Origin: CAYOKT01 sp964404605
GTDB lineage: Bacteria; Electryoneota; Electryoneia; Electryoneales; Electryoneaceae
DNA length: 51,976 bases
NCBI GenBank assembly: GCA_964404605.1
Contig: CAYOKT010000009.1
Coordinates: forward strand, 1 to 51,976
Direction of reading: 5' to 3'
Shown: piece after piece, positions 1 to 8,333 of the stretch
Layout: each line of letters begins with the position of its first letter
Position numbering within the stretch: the first letter of the stretch is position 1
Made by a program: the position numbers and the translations under genes
The notes under the pieces: generated by a model
The model's input: only the letters and a program-made list of their open reading frames with translations
Databases searched by the model: none
What the model was told of the DNA's origin: nothing

Positions 1-46
1 GTAGACCGGGAGCGGCGGGGTGGCCCGGAACTCCTGCCCCCCGCTC

Positions 47-123
47 GCCACGCCGTAGCACGGCGACGTGTCGCCGGGGAAAGAGGATCCCGGGGTCCCG
101 CCTTCGCCGAGCTACGGCGTGGC
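47..123. repeat. Long inverted repeat, intergenic palindromic element
   Basis: Positions 47-59 (gccacgccgtagc) are perfectly complementary to 111-123, so the 77-bp unit can fold into a long stem-loop with a GC-rich interior. The right arm contains ccgccttcgcc next to a cggg-rich stretch. Similar combinations recur near 20256-20365 and 25922-25990, which suggests a dispersed intergenic element family. No coding potential is visible. The comparison was made by eye. Confidence 0.6.
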
Positions 124-150
124 AGGCAGCGACCCCGGGCTGCACCCTCT

Positions 151-178
151 GTAGGGGCACGGCGCGCCGTGCCCCTAC
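151..178. repeat. Perfect 28-bp palindrome
   Basis: Positions 151-164 (gtaggggcacggcg) are exactly complementary to 165-178, giving a loopless dyad. It lies between the end of gatD (minus strand, stop at 226) and the window edge, so it could act as a terminator-like hairpin, but there is no clear T-run. A repeat-type palindrome is equally likely. Confidence 0.6.
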
Positions 179-225
179 GATACCGGTCGGCAAGCCCTGT
201 CCCGAATTGTCGGGATGACAGCGGG

Positions 226-1680
226 TTATACCCGGAACCGCTTGTAGTAGTACTCGAGTTCCGGCAGCCCGCCCTGCATCACCAGGTAGCCGTCGATCGG
301 CTCGCGCTCCATGATCTCGCCGTTCACCGGCTCGAGCATCATCTTCTGCACTTCCGCCCGGTCGTTGGTGTGGCCGAGCACCCAGCCGAGCTTCACATAG
401 GCGACTTCCGGCAGCATGTTGCCCAGCGGCACGACCCCGAGTTCCATGATGTCCCGCCCGGTGTCATAGACGAACATCTGCACGTAGCCCCACAGCGTCT
501 GCACGGTCATGAACATGTGGACGCCGTTCTCCACCGCCCTTCGGATGGCGGGGTAGAGCGGCTTGTTCACGTGGCCGAGGCCGGTCCCGGCGATGATGAT
601 TCCCTTGTAGCCGTTCTCCACCAGCGCATCGAGGACATCCGGCTGCATGTTCGGGTAGTACCACAGGATACTGATCCTCTCCTCGAAGGCGGTGTCGAGC
701 ACCGGTGTCTTCGCCGGGTCGCGGTGACGGTACTCCTCCGGGGCCTTGATCGGGTAGAACCCCTGCTCGTCCACCCGGGCGATGGGGGTGTCGGAGAGGG
801 TGCGGAAGGTGCTGCGGTAGCTGGAGTGCATCTTGCGGACGCGGGTGCCGCGGTGGAGCAGGTCGTAGGAGTCACTGGTCGGGCCGAACATGCAGACCAC
901 GACCTCGGCGAGGTCGCCCTCCGCCGCGGTCTTCACCGCGCGGATCAGGTTGAAGGCGGCGTCCGAGCTGGGGCGGTCGCTGGAGCGCTGGCTGCCGACG
1001 ATCACCACCGGGACGGGCAGGTTCTGGACCATGAAGGAGAGGGCGGCGGCGGTGTAGTGCATCGTGTCGGTGCCGTGCCCGATCACCACCCCGGCGACCC
1101 CGCGCTCGATCTCGCGCACGATCTCCTCGGCGGTCTTGCGCCAGTGTACCGGCCCGATGTTCTCGCTGAACTCCCCGAAGAGTTTCCGCGTCTCGAGGTT
1201 GGCGATGTCGGCCAGCTCCGGGACCGCCCCGTAGAGTTCGCCGGGGCTGAAGGCGGGGATCACCGCGCCGGTGCGGTAGTCGAGCCGGCTGGCGATGGTC
1301 CCCCCGGTGCCGAGGAGGGTGACGTTCGGCTTTGCGGGGTCGTAGGGGAACTCGCGCTCGGGGATCTGGTACTTCGCCCGGCGGTACCCGAGGATCTCCA
1401 CCCCGCGGATGGTGTCGACACCGATGCCGATGTTGTACCCGTTGGTCGTCAGCTTGATCACGATATGGCGGTCATCGGCGGTCTCGCTGCGGGGCAGGAG
1501 GATGCCGGAAAAATCGCCGCGCGTGGTCTCGAGGCGCACCTCGCACCAGACCCTCGCGCCGGTCTCCTCCAGCAGACGGCGCGCGCGGCCGCGGTAGCCC
1601 TTGTAGTCCTCCACCGGGTCCGGCGGCGGCAGCGCCACGTCGGCTTTCCGCTTCGGATTCTGCACGTTTTTCCCTCGCAC
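226..1680 (-). CDS. gatD: Glu-tRNA(Gln) amidotransferase subunit D (archaeal-type GatD)
   Basis: 484 aa, the usual GatD length. GatD is the amidase of the archaeal GatDE complex: it releases ammonia from Gln or Asn, and GatE uses it to convert Glu-tRNA(Gln) to Gln-tRNA(Gln). The sequence has the GatD-type N-terminal beta-domain (about residues 25-100, with NGYNIGI at 80-86) ahead of a type-I asparaginase-like domain. The expected active-site residues are present: T128 in GTGGTIAS, T204-D205 in HGTDTM, and K283 in RVRKMHSS. The N-terminal domain separates it from simple L-asparaginases. GatE is not visible in this window; the next gene downstream would lie beyond the left edge. GatDE is regarded as archaeal, so its presence beside bacterial core genes is unusual. 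Start ATG at 1680; divergent intergenic DNA lies upstream. Confidence 0.9.
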   Translation of the reverse strand: MRGKNVQNPKRKADVALPPPDPVEDYKGYRGRARRLLEETGARVWCEVRLETTRGDFSGILLPRSETADDRHIVIKLTTNGYNIGIGVDTIRGVEILGYRRAKYQIPEREFPYDPAKPNVTLLGTGGTIASRLDYRTGAVIPAFSPGELYGAVPELADIANLETRKLFGEFSENIGPVHWRKTAEEIVREIERGVAGVVIGHGTDTMHYTAAALSFMVQNLPVPVVIVGSQRSSDRPSSDAAFNLIRAVKTAAEGDLAEVVVCMFGPTSDSYDLLHRGTRVRKMHSSYRSTFRTLSDTPIARVDEQGFYPIKAPEEYRHRDPAKTPVLDTAFEERISILWYYPNMQPDVLDALVENGYKGIIIAGTGLGHVNKPLYPAIRRAVENGVHMFMTVQTLWGYVQMFVYDTGRDIMELGVVPLGNMLPEVAYVKLGWVLGHTNDRAEVQKMMLEPVNGEIMEREPIDGYLVMQGGLPELEYYYKRFRV

Positions 1681-2197
1681 GGCGAACGGTCAGCGCGGAA
1701 AGGTACGGAGCGGGTGCGGGCGCGGCAAGGAGGCGGGGGCCGCACCGGGGGGAGTCTTCCTTCGTTGGTCTGCCCGCCCGGATCCTGTGCTATTGAACAA
1801 TCCAGGGATGCAGTTCAGGTTTCTCCCGGCACTTCGGGATCGAGATGCGGCATGGCACGGTACTCCCGGGCGGCTCAAGGCTGTCATCCTGAACGTCAGT
1901 GAAGGATCTCGAAACGAAATGGTTCGGAATCAGAGGAAACGCGACGTTTCGAGATTCTTCCCTCGTCCCGACACTTCGGGACGGGTCAGAATGACATCAT
2001 TTTGTTTGTCAGTGTGTTGCATACGTTTGAACCGGAGCAACTTTACCCGTCGCGGCGGGTAAATCCCGGGAAATCGGCTGAAGGGACGAGGCATGGTGCA
2101 AAGTGCGCGGACGTGGGTCCAGTGGACGGCGACGGGCCCGGCGGCCTCGCGGTATCGATTGACAACTCGGAGGGCCGCTTTGTACTTTCCCGCTCGC
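1681..2197. other. Intergenic region upstream of gatD and tRNA-Gly
   Basis: About 517 bases without a convincing gene between the divergently arranged gatD (minus) and tRNA-Gly (plus). It holds the 113-bp dispersed repeat at 1883-1995 and must contain promoters for both flanking genes, but no strong -35/-10 pair was recognised. Open frames crossing it are short, overlap the repeat and tRNA, and look like chance frames. Confidence 0.6.
1883..1995 (+). repeat. 113-bp dispersed repeat, copy 1
   Basis: Starts gtcatcctgaacgtcagtga and ends cgggtcagaatgac, so the two ends are near-complementary (GTCATyCTGA terminal inverted repeats). Inside are further dyads: ctcgaaacg pairing with cgtttcgag, and a cgtcccga/tcgggacg hairpin. 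An inverted copy of the same length, with near-identical ends and a diverged centre, lies at 25785-25897. There is no ORF inside. The structure fits a palindromic REP- or MITE-like element. Confidence 0.8.
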
Positions 2198-2269
2198 GCG
2201 GCGGTGGCGCAATGGTAGCGCTCCAGCTTCCCAAGCTGGCCGTTGCGGGTTCGAGTCCCGTCCGCCGCT
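2198..2269 (+). tRNA. tRNA-Gly (anticodon CCC)
   Basis: A full cloverleaf can be drawn. The acceptor stem is GCGGCGG (2198-2204) pairing with CCGCCGC (2262-2268), with discriminator T at 2269 as expected for bacterial tRNA-Gly. The D-arm is gcgc-aatggta-gcgc. The anticodon arm is ccagc-ttcccaa-gctgg, which places CCC at the anticodon. The T-arm is gcggg-ttcgagt-cccgt. The 3' CCA is not encoded (tctg follows). A strong intrinsic terminator follows at 2339-2389. Confidence 0.95.
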
Positions 2270-2338
2270 CTGATTGCATGGTCGCAGCTTGAAATCCAGG
2301 GAGTGCTGCAAGGCGACAATCGCCTGAAACCCTTGTGA

Positions 2339-2389
2339 GAACACGCCGTACCCCGGAAGTGCAACCCGGGGAGCGGCGTGTTCTTTTTT
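2339..2389 (+). terminator. Intrinsic terminator after tRNA-Gly
   Basis: gaacacgccg pairs with cggcgtgttc, extended across a small mismatch by ccccgg/ccgggg. A run of six T follows immediately. It lies about 70 bases downstream of tRNA-Gly and ahead of der, so it separates the two transcription units. Confidence 0.85.
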
Positions 2390-2504
2390 CCGGGCGGCCG
2401 CAGCTCCGCCGAAAAACAGCGGTGGCTCCGTCCCGGCTGGGACAAGACGCTTGTCAAACGGTCGGAGCGGGCCGTACCCTGTACTGTCAAACGGGCGGGA
2501 GTGC

Positions 2505-3824
2505 ATGGTGAGTGAACCGATCGTCGCGATCGTCGGACGGCCGAACGTGGGGAAGTCCACCCTCTTCAACCGCCTGCTGCGGAGGCGGGTGGCCATCGAG
2601 GATGACACCCCGGGGGTGACGCGTGACCGCATCGCCGCGCCGCTGGAGTGGAACGGCCGGCGGTTCACCCTGATCGACACCGGCGGCCTGATGACCCGCG
2701 CGCAGGAAGAGATGGACGCCCTCGTCTCGGCGGCGGCGGAGGAGGCGGCGCGGCAGGCGGATGTGCTCGTCTTCGTCGTGGACGGCAAGGTGGGTCCGGC
2801 CGACCAGGACAGCGAAATCGCCCACCGGTTGCTGCGCCTCGGCACGCCGGTCCTCCTCGCGGTCACCAAGATGGATAACGTCGAGCGGATGCCGGAGGCC
2901 GCGGAGTACTGGAGCCTCGGGCTGGGCGAGCCGCTCCCGGTGAGCGGCCTGAGCGGGCTCAACTCCGGCGACCTGCTGGACCGTGTGGTGGACCTTCTCC
3001 CGCCCGCGGCCGGGGAGGAGGCGGAGGCGGAGGGCGAGATCCGCCTCGCGGTGATCGGACGGCCGAACGTGGGCAAGTCCTCCCTCGTGAACCGCCTGAT
3101 CGGCGAAGAGCGGCAGATCGTCTCCGAGCGGCCGGGGACCACCCGCGACGCCGTCGATCACACCCTGCATTACATGGGCCGGACCATCCGGCTGATCGAC
3201 ACCGCCGGGCTGCGGCGGAAGCAGGACGTCCGGCGGGACGCCCTCGAGTATTACACCATGCTGCGCACCATCCGCGCCATCGACCGCTGCGACACGGCGG
3301 CGGTGCTGCTCGACGCGCCGGAGGGGCTGACGCAGTACGACCGCCGCCTGCTCGATGATGTCCGCCAGCAGGGCAAGGGGCTGATCGCCGTGGTCAACAA
3401 GTGGGACCTCGTGCCGAAGGAGAGCAGCACCATGACGCAGTTCGAGCGCGAGTTCCGCTTGCAGCTCCCGGACCTCGAATTCGTCCCGCTCCTGTTCACT
3501 TCCGCGCTCACCGGCCGGAGGGCGCGCGGACTGTTGGACCTCGCCCTGCGGGTGAACGAGGAGCGCAACCGGCGGATCAGCACGGCGAAGTTGAACGCCC
3601 ACATCCAGAAGGTCATCGAACGCCAGCCGCCGCCGGCGGTGAAGGGGAAGTGGCTGCGCATCAAGTACGTGAGCCAGGTGGGGACCGCGCCGCCGCGTTT
3701 CGCCTTCTTCCTCAACGAGCCGAAGCTGGTGCCGGAATCCTATCGCCGTTTCCTCGAGCGCTCCCTGCGCGAGGAGTACGGCTTCCTCGGCAGCCCGATA
3801 CGGGTGGTGTTCCGCAAGAAATGA
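2505..3824 (+). CDS. der: Ribosome-associated GTPase Der (EngA)
   Basis: 439 aa. Der is a double GTPase needed for 50S ribosomal subunit maturation in nearly all bacteria. Two G domains are visible, each with a GRPNVGKS P-loop (residues 11-18 and about 185-192), a DTxG-type G3 (DTGG, DTAG) and NKxD-type G4 motifs (TKMD in the first domain, NKWD in the second). A KH-like C-terminal domain follows (about 350-439). The ATG at 2505 is preferred because gggcggga lies just upstream and translation then opens with MVSEPIVAIVGRPNVGKS; an in-frame TTG at 2451 would add 18 atypical residues. The stop codon overlaps the priA start (ATGA), so translation is probably coupled. It heads a plus-strand cluster running to about 9960. 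Confidence 0.96.
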   Translation: MVSEPIVAIVGRPNVGKSTLFNRLLRRRVAIEDDTPGVTRDRIAAPLEWNGRRFTLIDTGGLMTRAQEEMDALVSAAAEEAARQADVLVFVVDGKVGPADQDSEIAHRLLRLGTPVLLAVTKMDNVERMPEAAEYWSLGLGEPLPVSGLSGLNSGDLLDRVVDLLPPAAGEEAEAEGEIRLAVIGRPNVGKSSLVNRLIGEERQIVSERPGTTRDAVDHTLHYMGRTIRLIDTAGLRRKQDVRRDALEYYTMLRTIRAIDRCDTAAVLLDAPEGLTQYDRRLLDDVRQQGKGLIAVVNKWDLVPKESSTMTQFEREFRLQLPDLEFVPLLFTSALTGRRARGLLDLALRVNEERNRRISTAKLNAHIQKVIERQPPPAVKGKWLRIKYVSQVGTAPPRFAFFLNEPKLVPESYRRFLERSLREEYGFLGSPIRVVFRKK

Positions 3825-6265
3825 ACGAGTCGCCATTCTGCAACGTCGCGGTGCCCGGGGTGCGGGACCGCCTGCTGACCTACAGGCCCCCCTCCGGCCT
3901 GCCCGCGGAGGCCGTGGTCGGCCGCCGTGTGCTGGTGCCCCTCGGGCGGGGCGAGGCGGTCGGCGTCGCGGTCGAGGCGACCGGCGAGACCCCCCGCGGA
4001 ACGCTGCGCACGATCCGCGAGGTTCTCGATGCGCGCCCGGTGGTCCCGGAGGAGCTGCTGCGCCTCACCCGCTGGATCGCCGACTACTACCTCTGCGACT
4101 GGGCGCGGGCGCTGCGGACCGCCCTGCCCGCCGGGCTGCTCGCCGCGCCGGAATGGCGTGTCGTCTGGACCGGCCCGGAGCTGGAGGGGATGTGGCCGGC
4201 GGAGGTCCAGGGCGACAGGGCGCTGGTGAAGCTGGCCCGCCTCGCCGCCGGGTATGGTCAGGTACCGTTCAAGCGGCTCCAGCGGGCGGGGAGCGCGGGC
4301 CGCCTCCGCGAGCGGTTGTTGCGGCTGGAATCCTTCGGCCTGCTGCGCCTGGAGGAGCTGCCCCCGGCGGACACGGAGACCGTGTTCACCAAGCTCGTGG
4401 TCCGCCTGGCGGAGGGCGGGGAACAGGAACCCCTGCCGGAGGGCCAGGCGGCGCGCCGGCGCCTGCTGGCCCTCCTCGAGGCGAGCGGCGGGGCGGCGGA
4501 CTGGTCTTCGCTGCGCGGCGAGGCGCGTGTGGGGCGCGGCGTCCTCGATGCACTGGTCCGCATGGGGCGGGTCGTGGTGGAGCGGGTGCCGCGCGGGGTG
4601 GATGCCGCGGGGTTCGACCCCCGCGCCGAGGCCGTTCCGCCCCCGCTCACGGCGGAGCAGGCGGCGGCGGTGCGGCAGGTGATGGAGGCGCTGGAAGCGG
4701 GCGGGTACGCGGCGTTCCTGCTCACCGGGCCCCCGGGCGGCGGGAAGACCCGTGTGTACCTCGAGGCGGTGCGCGAGGCCTCCCGGCGCGGGCGGGGGGC
4801 GCTGATCCTGGTGCCCGAGATCGCGCTCACCCCGCAGGCGCTGGCCCGTATCCGCGCCGCGGTGGGCGGCGAGGTCGCCGTGCTGCACAGCTCCCTCACC
4901 GAGGCGCAGCGGCTTTCCGCCTGGCGCGAAGTGCTCGCAGGGCGGACGAGGGTCGCCGTCGGCCCGCGCAGCGCGGTCTTCGCCCCGCTGGACTCCCTCG
5001 GCTTGATCGTCGTGGACGAGGAACACGAGGAGTCCTACAAGCAGCAGGAGTCGGCCCCCCGTTACAACGCCCGCGACGTCGCCCTGGTGCGTGGCCGTAT
5101 GACCGGCGCGGCGGTGCTCCTCGTCTCCGCCACCCCGAGCCTCGAGAGTGTGCGCCTGGCGGAGGAGGGGCGCGCGACGCGGCTGCGCCTCGTCCACCGT
5201 TTCGGGGCCGGCTGGCCGGTGGTCACCGTGGTCGACCGGCGGCGGGAGGGGCCGGATGCGCCCTACATCGGTGAGGTGCTGGCGAAAAAGATCGAAGAGC
5301 GGGCCGGGCGGGGCGAGGGAATCGTGCTGATGATCACCCGCCGGGGGTACGCCCCGGTGCTCGTCTGCCGGGAATGCGGCGAGCGGGTTTCCTGCCCCCA
5401 CTGCTCCCTCTCGCTCACCCTGCACCGGCAGGGGCGCGAGCCGCGCCTCCGTTGCCACCTCTGCGGGTACAGCCGGCGGGTGCCGGACCGTTGCCCGGCC
5501 TGCGGCTCCATCGAACTCGCCGCGCTGGGCGCCGGGACGCAGCGCATCGAGGAGGAGATCGCCCGCCGCTTCCCCGACCTCCACCCGGTGCGCATGGACC
5601 GGGACACGACACGGGGCGGCGAGGCGCACGAGTTGATCCTCCGCCGCTTCGCCTCCGGCGAAGCCGGGGCGCTGCTCGGCACGCAGATGGTCGCCAAGGG
5701 GCATGATTTCGCCCATGTGACCCTCGTCGGGGTGATCAACGCCGACCCATCGCTGTTCCTCCCCGATTTCCGCGCCGCCGAGCGGACGTTCCGCCTGCTC
5801 GTGCAGGCGGCCGGCCGGGCGGGGAGAGGCGAGAAGCCCGGCGAGATCGTCGTGCAGAGCCTGGACCCGGAGAACCCGGTGTTCACGGCGCTGGCCGGGC
5901 CGGACGTGGAGGGTTTCCTCGCCCGGGAGGCGGCTGTGCGGCGCGAGAACCTCTACCCGCCCTTCGCCAGGATGGCGCTGGTTACATTCGCCTCGGCGGA
6001 CGAGGAGGAGGCCGCGGCGGGGGCGGAGGCGTTCGCCGCGCGGCTGCGCCGCCTCGGGCCGCCGCTCGTGGTGGATGGTCCGGCGGAGGCGCAGGTGAAA
6101 CGAGTGAAGCGGCGCTGGCGGCGGCGGATCGCGGTGCGGACCCCGAGGAGTGTCGATCCCTCGGGCGCTCGCCTCCGCGAAGCCCTGCGATCCACGATGG
6201 CGGGGCTGGTGTTCTCGAGCCGCGTCTCCCTGATGGTCGACGTGGACCCCGTGGAGGTCACCTGA
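3821..6265 (+). CDS. priA: Primosomal replication restart helicase PriA
   Basis: 814 aa. PriA recognises stalled forks and reloads the replisome as a superfamily 2 3'-5' helicase. Visible in order: an N-terminal 3'-DNA-binding domain opening MNESPFCNVAVPGV, a Walker A GPPGGGKT at about residue 303, a DEEH Walker B at about 399, a cysteine-rich zinc region from about 516 with four paired cysteine clusters (CREC, CPHC, CHLC, CPAC), and late helicase motifs including GTQMVAKGHDF and QAAGRAGRG. The start ATG at 3821 overlaps the der stop; longer upstream frames would lie inside der. The stop overlaps the next ATG at 6265, so der, priA and the peptidase gene form one tight unit. Confidence 0.96.
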   Translation: MNESPFCNVAVPGVRDRLLTYRPPSGLPAEAVVGRRVLVPLGRGEAVGVAVEATGETPRGTLRTIREVLDARPVVPEELLRLTRWIADYYLCDWARALRTALPAGLLAAPEWRVVWTGPELEGMWPAEVQGDRALVKLARLAAGYGQVPFKRLQRAGSAGRLRERLLRLESFGLLRLEELPPADTETVFTKLVVRLAEGGEQEPLPEGQAARRRLLALLEASGGAADWSSLRGEARVGRGVLDALVRMGRVVVERVPRGVDAAGFDPRAEAVPPPLTAEQAAAVRQVMEALEAGGYAAFLLTGPPGGGKTRVYLEAVREASRRGRGALILVPEIALTPQALARIRAAVGGEVAVLHSSLTEAQRLSAWREVLAGRTRVAVGPRSAVFAPLDSLGLIVVDEEHEESYKQQESAPRYNARDVALVRGRMTGAAVLLVSATPSLESVRLAEEGRATRLRLVHRFGAGWPVVTVVDRRREGPDAPYIGEVLAKKIEERAGRGEGIVLMITRRGYAPVLVCRECGERVSCPHCSLSLTLHRQGREPRLRCHLCGYSRRVPDRCPACGSIELAALGAGTQRIEEEIARRFPDLHPVRMDRDTTRGGEAHELILRRFASGEAGALLGTQMVAKGHDFAHVTLVGVINADPSLFLPDFRAAERTFRLLVQAAGRAGRGEKPGEIVVQSLDPENPVFTALAGPDVEGFLAREAAVRRENLYPPFARMALVTFASADEEEAAAGAEAFAARLRRLGPPLVVDGPAEAQVKRVKRRWRRRIAVRTPRSVDPSGARLREALRSTMAGLVFSSRVSLMVDVDPVEVT

Positions 6266-7302
6266 TGAGACGGGCGGTGGGAAGAGGGTGGAAGGCGCGG
6301 CGTATGGTGCGACCGGAGATCATCCTCCGCGCCTGCCTCCTCCTCGTCCTGTTTCTCCCTCCTGCCTTATCAGCCGCGTCGAACGGGTCGCGGACCCTGC
6401 CGCCGGGAGACTGGCGGGCGCTCGAGGGCGGCCGTTCCGTCATCTACTACGAGCCGCAGGACCAGAAGGCCGCCGAGGGGCTCGCGGACCTCTACCGCAG
6501 GTCGCTCCCGGAGATGGCCGCCAAGCTCGGGGTGAGTGTCCCGTCCGGGGTGCGGGTGTTCATCGCGCCGAACAAGGGGCGTTTCCACTACCTCACCCGC
6601 GGCCTGCCGGAGTGGACCGGGGGAGTCGTCTACCCCGCCCAGCGGGTCGTGGTGCTGCAGGCGCCCCGGATGTACGGCGAAAAGGGCCGGTTCGCCGTGA
6701 CCGCGCTGCACGAGGGCGTGCACCTGCTCACCGAGCTGGACGGCGCATCGCACCTTCCCCGCTGGCTCTCCGAGGGGCTGGCGATGTACCTCAGCGGCGA
6801 GACCATGTACAAGCACCGCGGGCCCCTCGGGCGGGCCGTGGTGCTCGGGAAGACCTACACCCTCGCCGAGATCGACGATGTGCTCCAGCTCGGGCCGGAG
6901 CAGGCGCGGGTGGCGTACCTCCAGTCGATCAACGCCGTCCAGTTCATCGTCGAGCAATGGGGCTGGCCGGCCATCGCCCGGCTGGTGCGGGGCTACCGGG
7001 CGGGGGAGGACCCGGACGCCATGTTCCGGGAGATCACCGGCCGGGATTTCTTCTCCGTGGAAGCCGCGTGGCACCAATCCCTGAGGAAAGAGTACAAGTG
7101 GTGGAAGTTCGTCCGTTGGCTCGATTTCGATACCCTGTTGTGGACAAGCGCGGCGCTCCTGGTGGTTTTTTCGGGCGGGGTGACCCTGTACAAACGCAGG
7201 CGATACCTGCGTTCCCGGCCCGAGGAGGAGACCTCGCAACCCGACTGGCACACCGACATCTACACCGGAGACTGGGATGAGGAAGACGACACCTGGCGCT
7301 GA
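6265..7302 (+). CDS. Membrane-anchored HExxH metallopeptidase-like protein (peptidase MA-like)
   Basis: 345 aa. An N-terminal hydrophobic segment (about residues 20-36, LLLVLFLPPALSA) looks like a signal peptide. The extracytoplasmic part carries H149-E150-G-V-H153, and E170 in WLSEGLAMY is a plausible third zinc ligand, the gluzincin pattern of the peptidase MA-like family. A second hydrophobic segment near residues 290-310 followed by KRRR would anchor the C-terminus in the inner membrane, leaving an acidic tail. The ATG at 6265 overlaps the priA stop; an in-frame ATG at 6304 is an alternative that puts the signal peptide nearer the start. Its end overlaps the next gene by 26 bases. Substrate unknown. 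Confidence 0.75.
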   Translation: MRRAVGRGWKARRMVRPEIILRACLLLVLFLPPALSAASNGSRTLPPGDWRALEGGRSVIYYEPQDQKAAEGLADLYRRSLPEMAAKLGVSVPSGVRVFIAPNKGRFHYLTRGLPEWTGGVVYPAQRVVVLQAPRMYGEKGRFAVTALHEGVHLLTELDGASHLPRWLSEGLAMYLSGETMYKHRGPLGRAVVLGKTYTLAEIDDVLQLGPEQARVAYLQSINAVQFIVEQWGWPAIARLVRGYRAGEDPDAMFREITGRDFFSVEAAWHQSLRKEYKWWKFVRWLDFDTLLWTSAALLVVFSGGVTLYKRRRYLRSRPEEETSQPDWHTDIYTGDWDEEDDTWR

Positions 7303-8218
7303 GGGGGCGATTCTCTCTTTCATCGTGATGCTGGTTCTCGCGCTGCCGGGAGGTGTACGCGCGGGGGGGGCGTTCGACCTGCTTCGCATGGACCCGACGC
7401 CGCGGGGGGGCGCGCTCGGCGGCCGGCCGGCGGCGATGTCCTACGCCGACCTCGGCGGCGCCGTTCTCACCCCGGCGGGCTTCGCGGGGCTCACCGGGCG
7501 GCGGGTGGACATCTCCTATTCCGACCACCCCCTGGATCTCTCCGCCGGTTTCCTCGCCGTCGGGCAGCCGGTGCTGAAGGGGTACGGCGCCGTCTCGCTC
7601 ACCTGGTTCAGCTACGGGGAGTTCGACCGGATCACGACCCCCGGCGGACCGGTGGAGGGCAGCTTCTCCGCGGATGACCTGCTGTTCACCCTCGGTTGGG
7701 GGCGTGGTGTCGGGCATGGGGTGCAGGTCGGGGCCGCCGGGAAAGCCCTGCGGAGCACCATCGACACCTTCACCTCCACCGCCCTCGCCCTGGATTTCGG
7801 AGCCCTGTGGGACACGGGTTTCCAGCAGTGGGTGGTCGCGGCCGGTGTCTCCAACCTGGGCGCCCAGGCCAGCACCTACGCCGGTGTGAGCGAGGAGCTG
7901 CCCACCGCAGTGCATGCGGGGTTCGCCAAGACCCTCGCCCACCTGCCGCTCCAGCTCTCGGGGACAGCGCAGGTTGAGAAGGGCGAGGACCTCTTCGCCA
8001 CCTTCGCCGGTGAGTTCACCGTCTCACCCCTGCTCAAGCTGCGCGCGGGCTACACCTCGCGCGCTTCGGATTTCCGTGTCGGGGGGGATGATGACAGCCT
8101 CGCCGGGCTCTCGGCGGGGGTGGGGCTCACCACCGGGCGGTACCGCGTCGACTACGCGTTCCATTCCCAGGGGGCCCTGGGCCAGGTTCACCGGCTGGGG
8201 CTGGCTCTCGAACTGTAA
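7277..8218 (+). CDS. PorV/PorQ-like outer-membrane beta-barrel protein
   Basis: 313 aa with an N-terminal signal peptide (hydrophobic IVMLVLALPGGVRA). The mature start has the pattern FDLLRMDPTPRGGALGGRPAA with LTPAGFAGL, the analogue of the GARALGMGGA...NPAGLA opening of PorV/PorQ family proteins. The rest is alternating amphipathic strands ending in aromatic/hydrophobic LGLALEL, as in outer-membrane barrels. In Bacteroidetes, PorV shuttles T9SS cargo to the cell surface; whether this paralogue does so is not known. It overlaps the preceding peptidase gene by 26 bases, so it is likely co-translated. A 13-mer, GTGGACCGGTCCG, follows the stop codon and recurs after the other PorV gene at 44202. 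Confidence 0.75.
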   Translation: MRKTTPGAEGAILSFIVMLVLALPGGVRAGGAFDLLRMDPTPRGGALGGRPAAMSYADLGGAVLTPAGFAGLTGRRVDISYSDHPLDLSAGFLAVGQPVLKGYGAVSLTWFSYGEFDRITTPGGPVEGSFSADDLLFTLGWGRGVGHGVQVGAAGKALRSTIDTFTSTALALDFGALWDTGFQQWVVAAGVSNLGAQASTYAGVSEELPTAVHAGFAKTLAHLPLQLSGTAQVEKGEDLFATFAGEFTVSPLLKLRAGYTSRASDFRVGGDDDSLAGLSAGVGLTTGRYRVDYAFHSQGALGQVHRLGLALEL

Positions 8219-8252
8219 CGCATTCGTGGACCGGTCCGCTGGAGGCACGTCT

Positions 8253-8280
8253 GGCAAACTTCCGTCCCCTTCGGGCGTCC
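8253..8280 (+). promoter_or_regulatory. Possible ECF-type promoter upstream of the sigma factor
   Basis: GGCAAACTT (8253-8261) followed after a 14-base spacer by CGTCC (8276-8280) resembles the AAC-type -35 and CGTC-type -10 used by ECF sigma factors. Transcription would start near 8285, about 35 bases before a strong ribosome-binding site (8320-8327). This would suggest autoregulation. Recognised by eye only. Confidence 0.3.
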
Positions 8281-8333
8281 ATTGAATGAAGCGGGGCGGG
8301 CACCGGGTTCACCGGGAACAGGAGGGGACGGGT

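Noticed and set aside
226..1680. Plain cytoplasmic L-asparaginase I
   Set aside because: The extra N-terminal beta-domain with NGYNIGI and the 484-aa length match GatD; asparaginase I is about 330 aa and lacks this domain.
169..1902. 577-codon plus-strand frame opposite gatD
   Set aside because: Low-complexity His/Val/Asp/Gly-rich translation, overlapping a gene with all catalytic residues; it also runs into the intergenic repeat region.
2339..2389. Riboswitch or attenuator before der
   Set aside because: The structure is a simple hairpin with a six-T tail about 70 bases after tRNA-Gly and more than 110 bases before der, best explained as the tRNA terminator.
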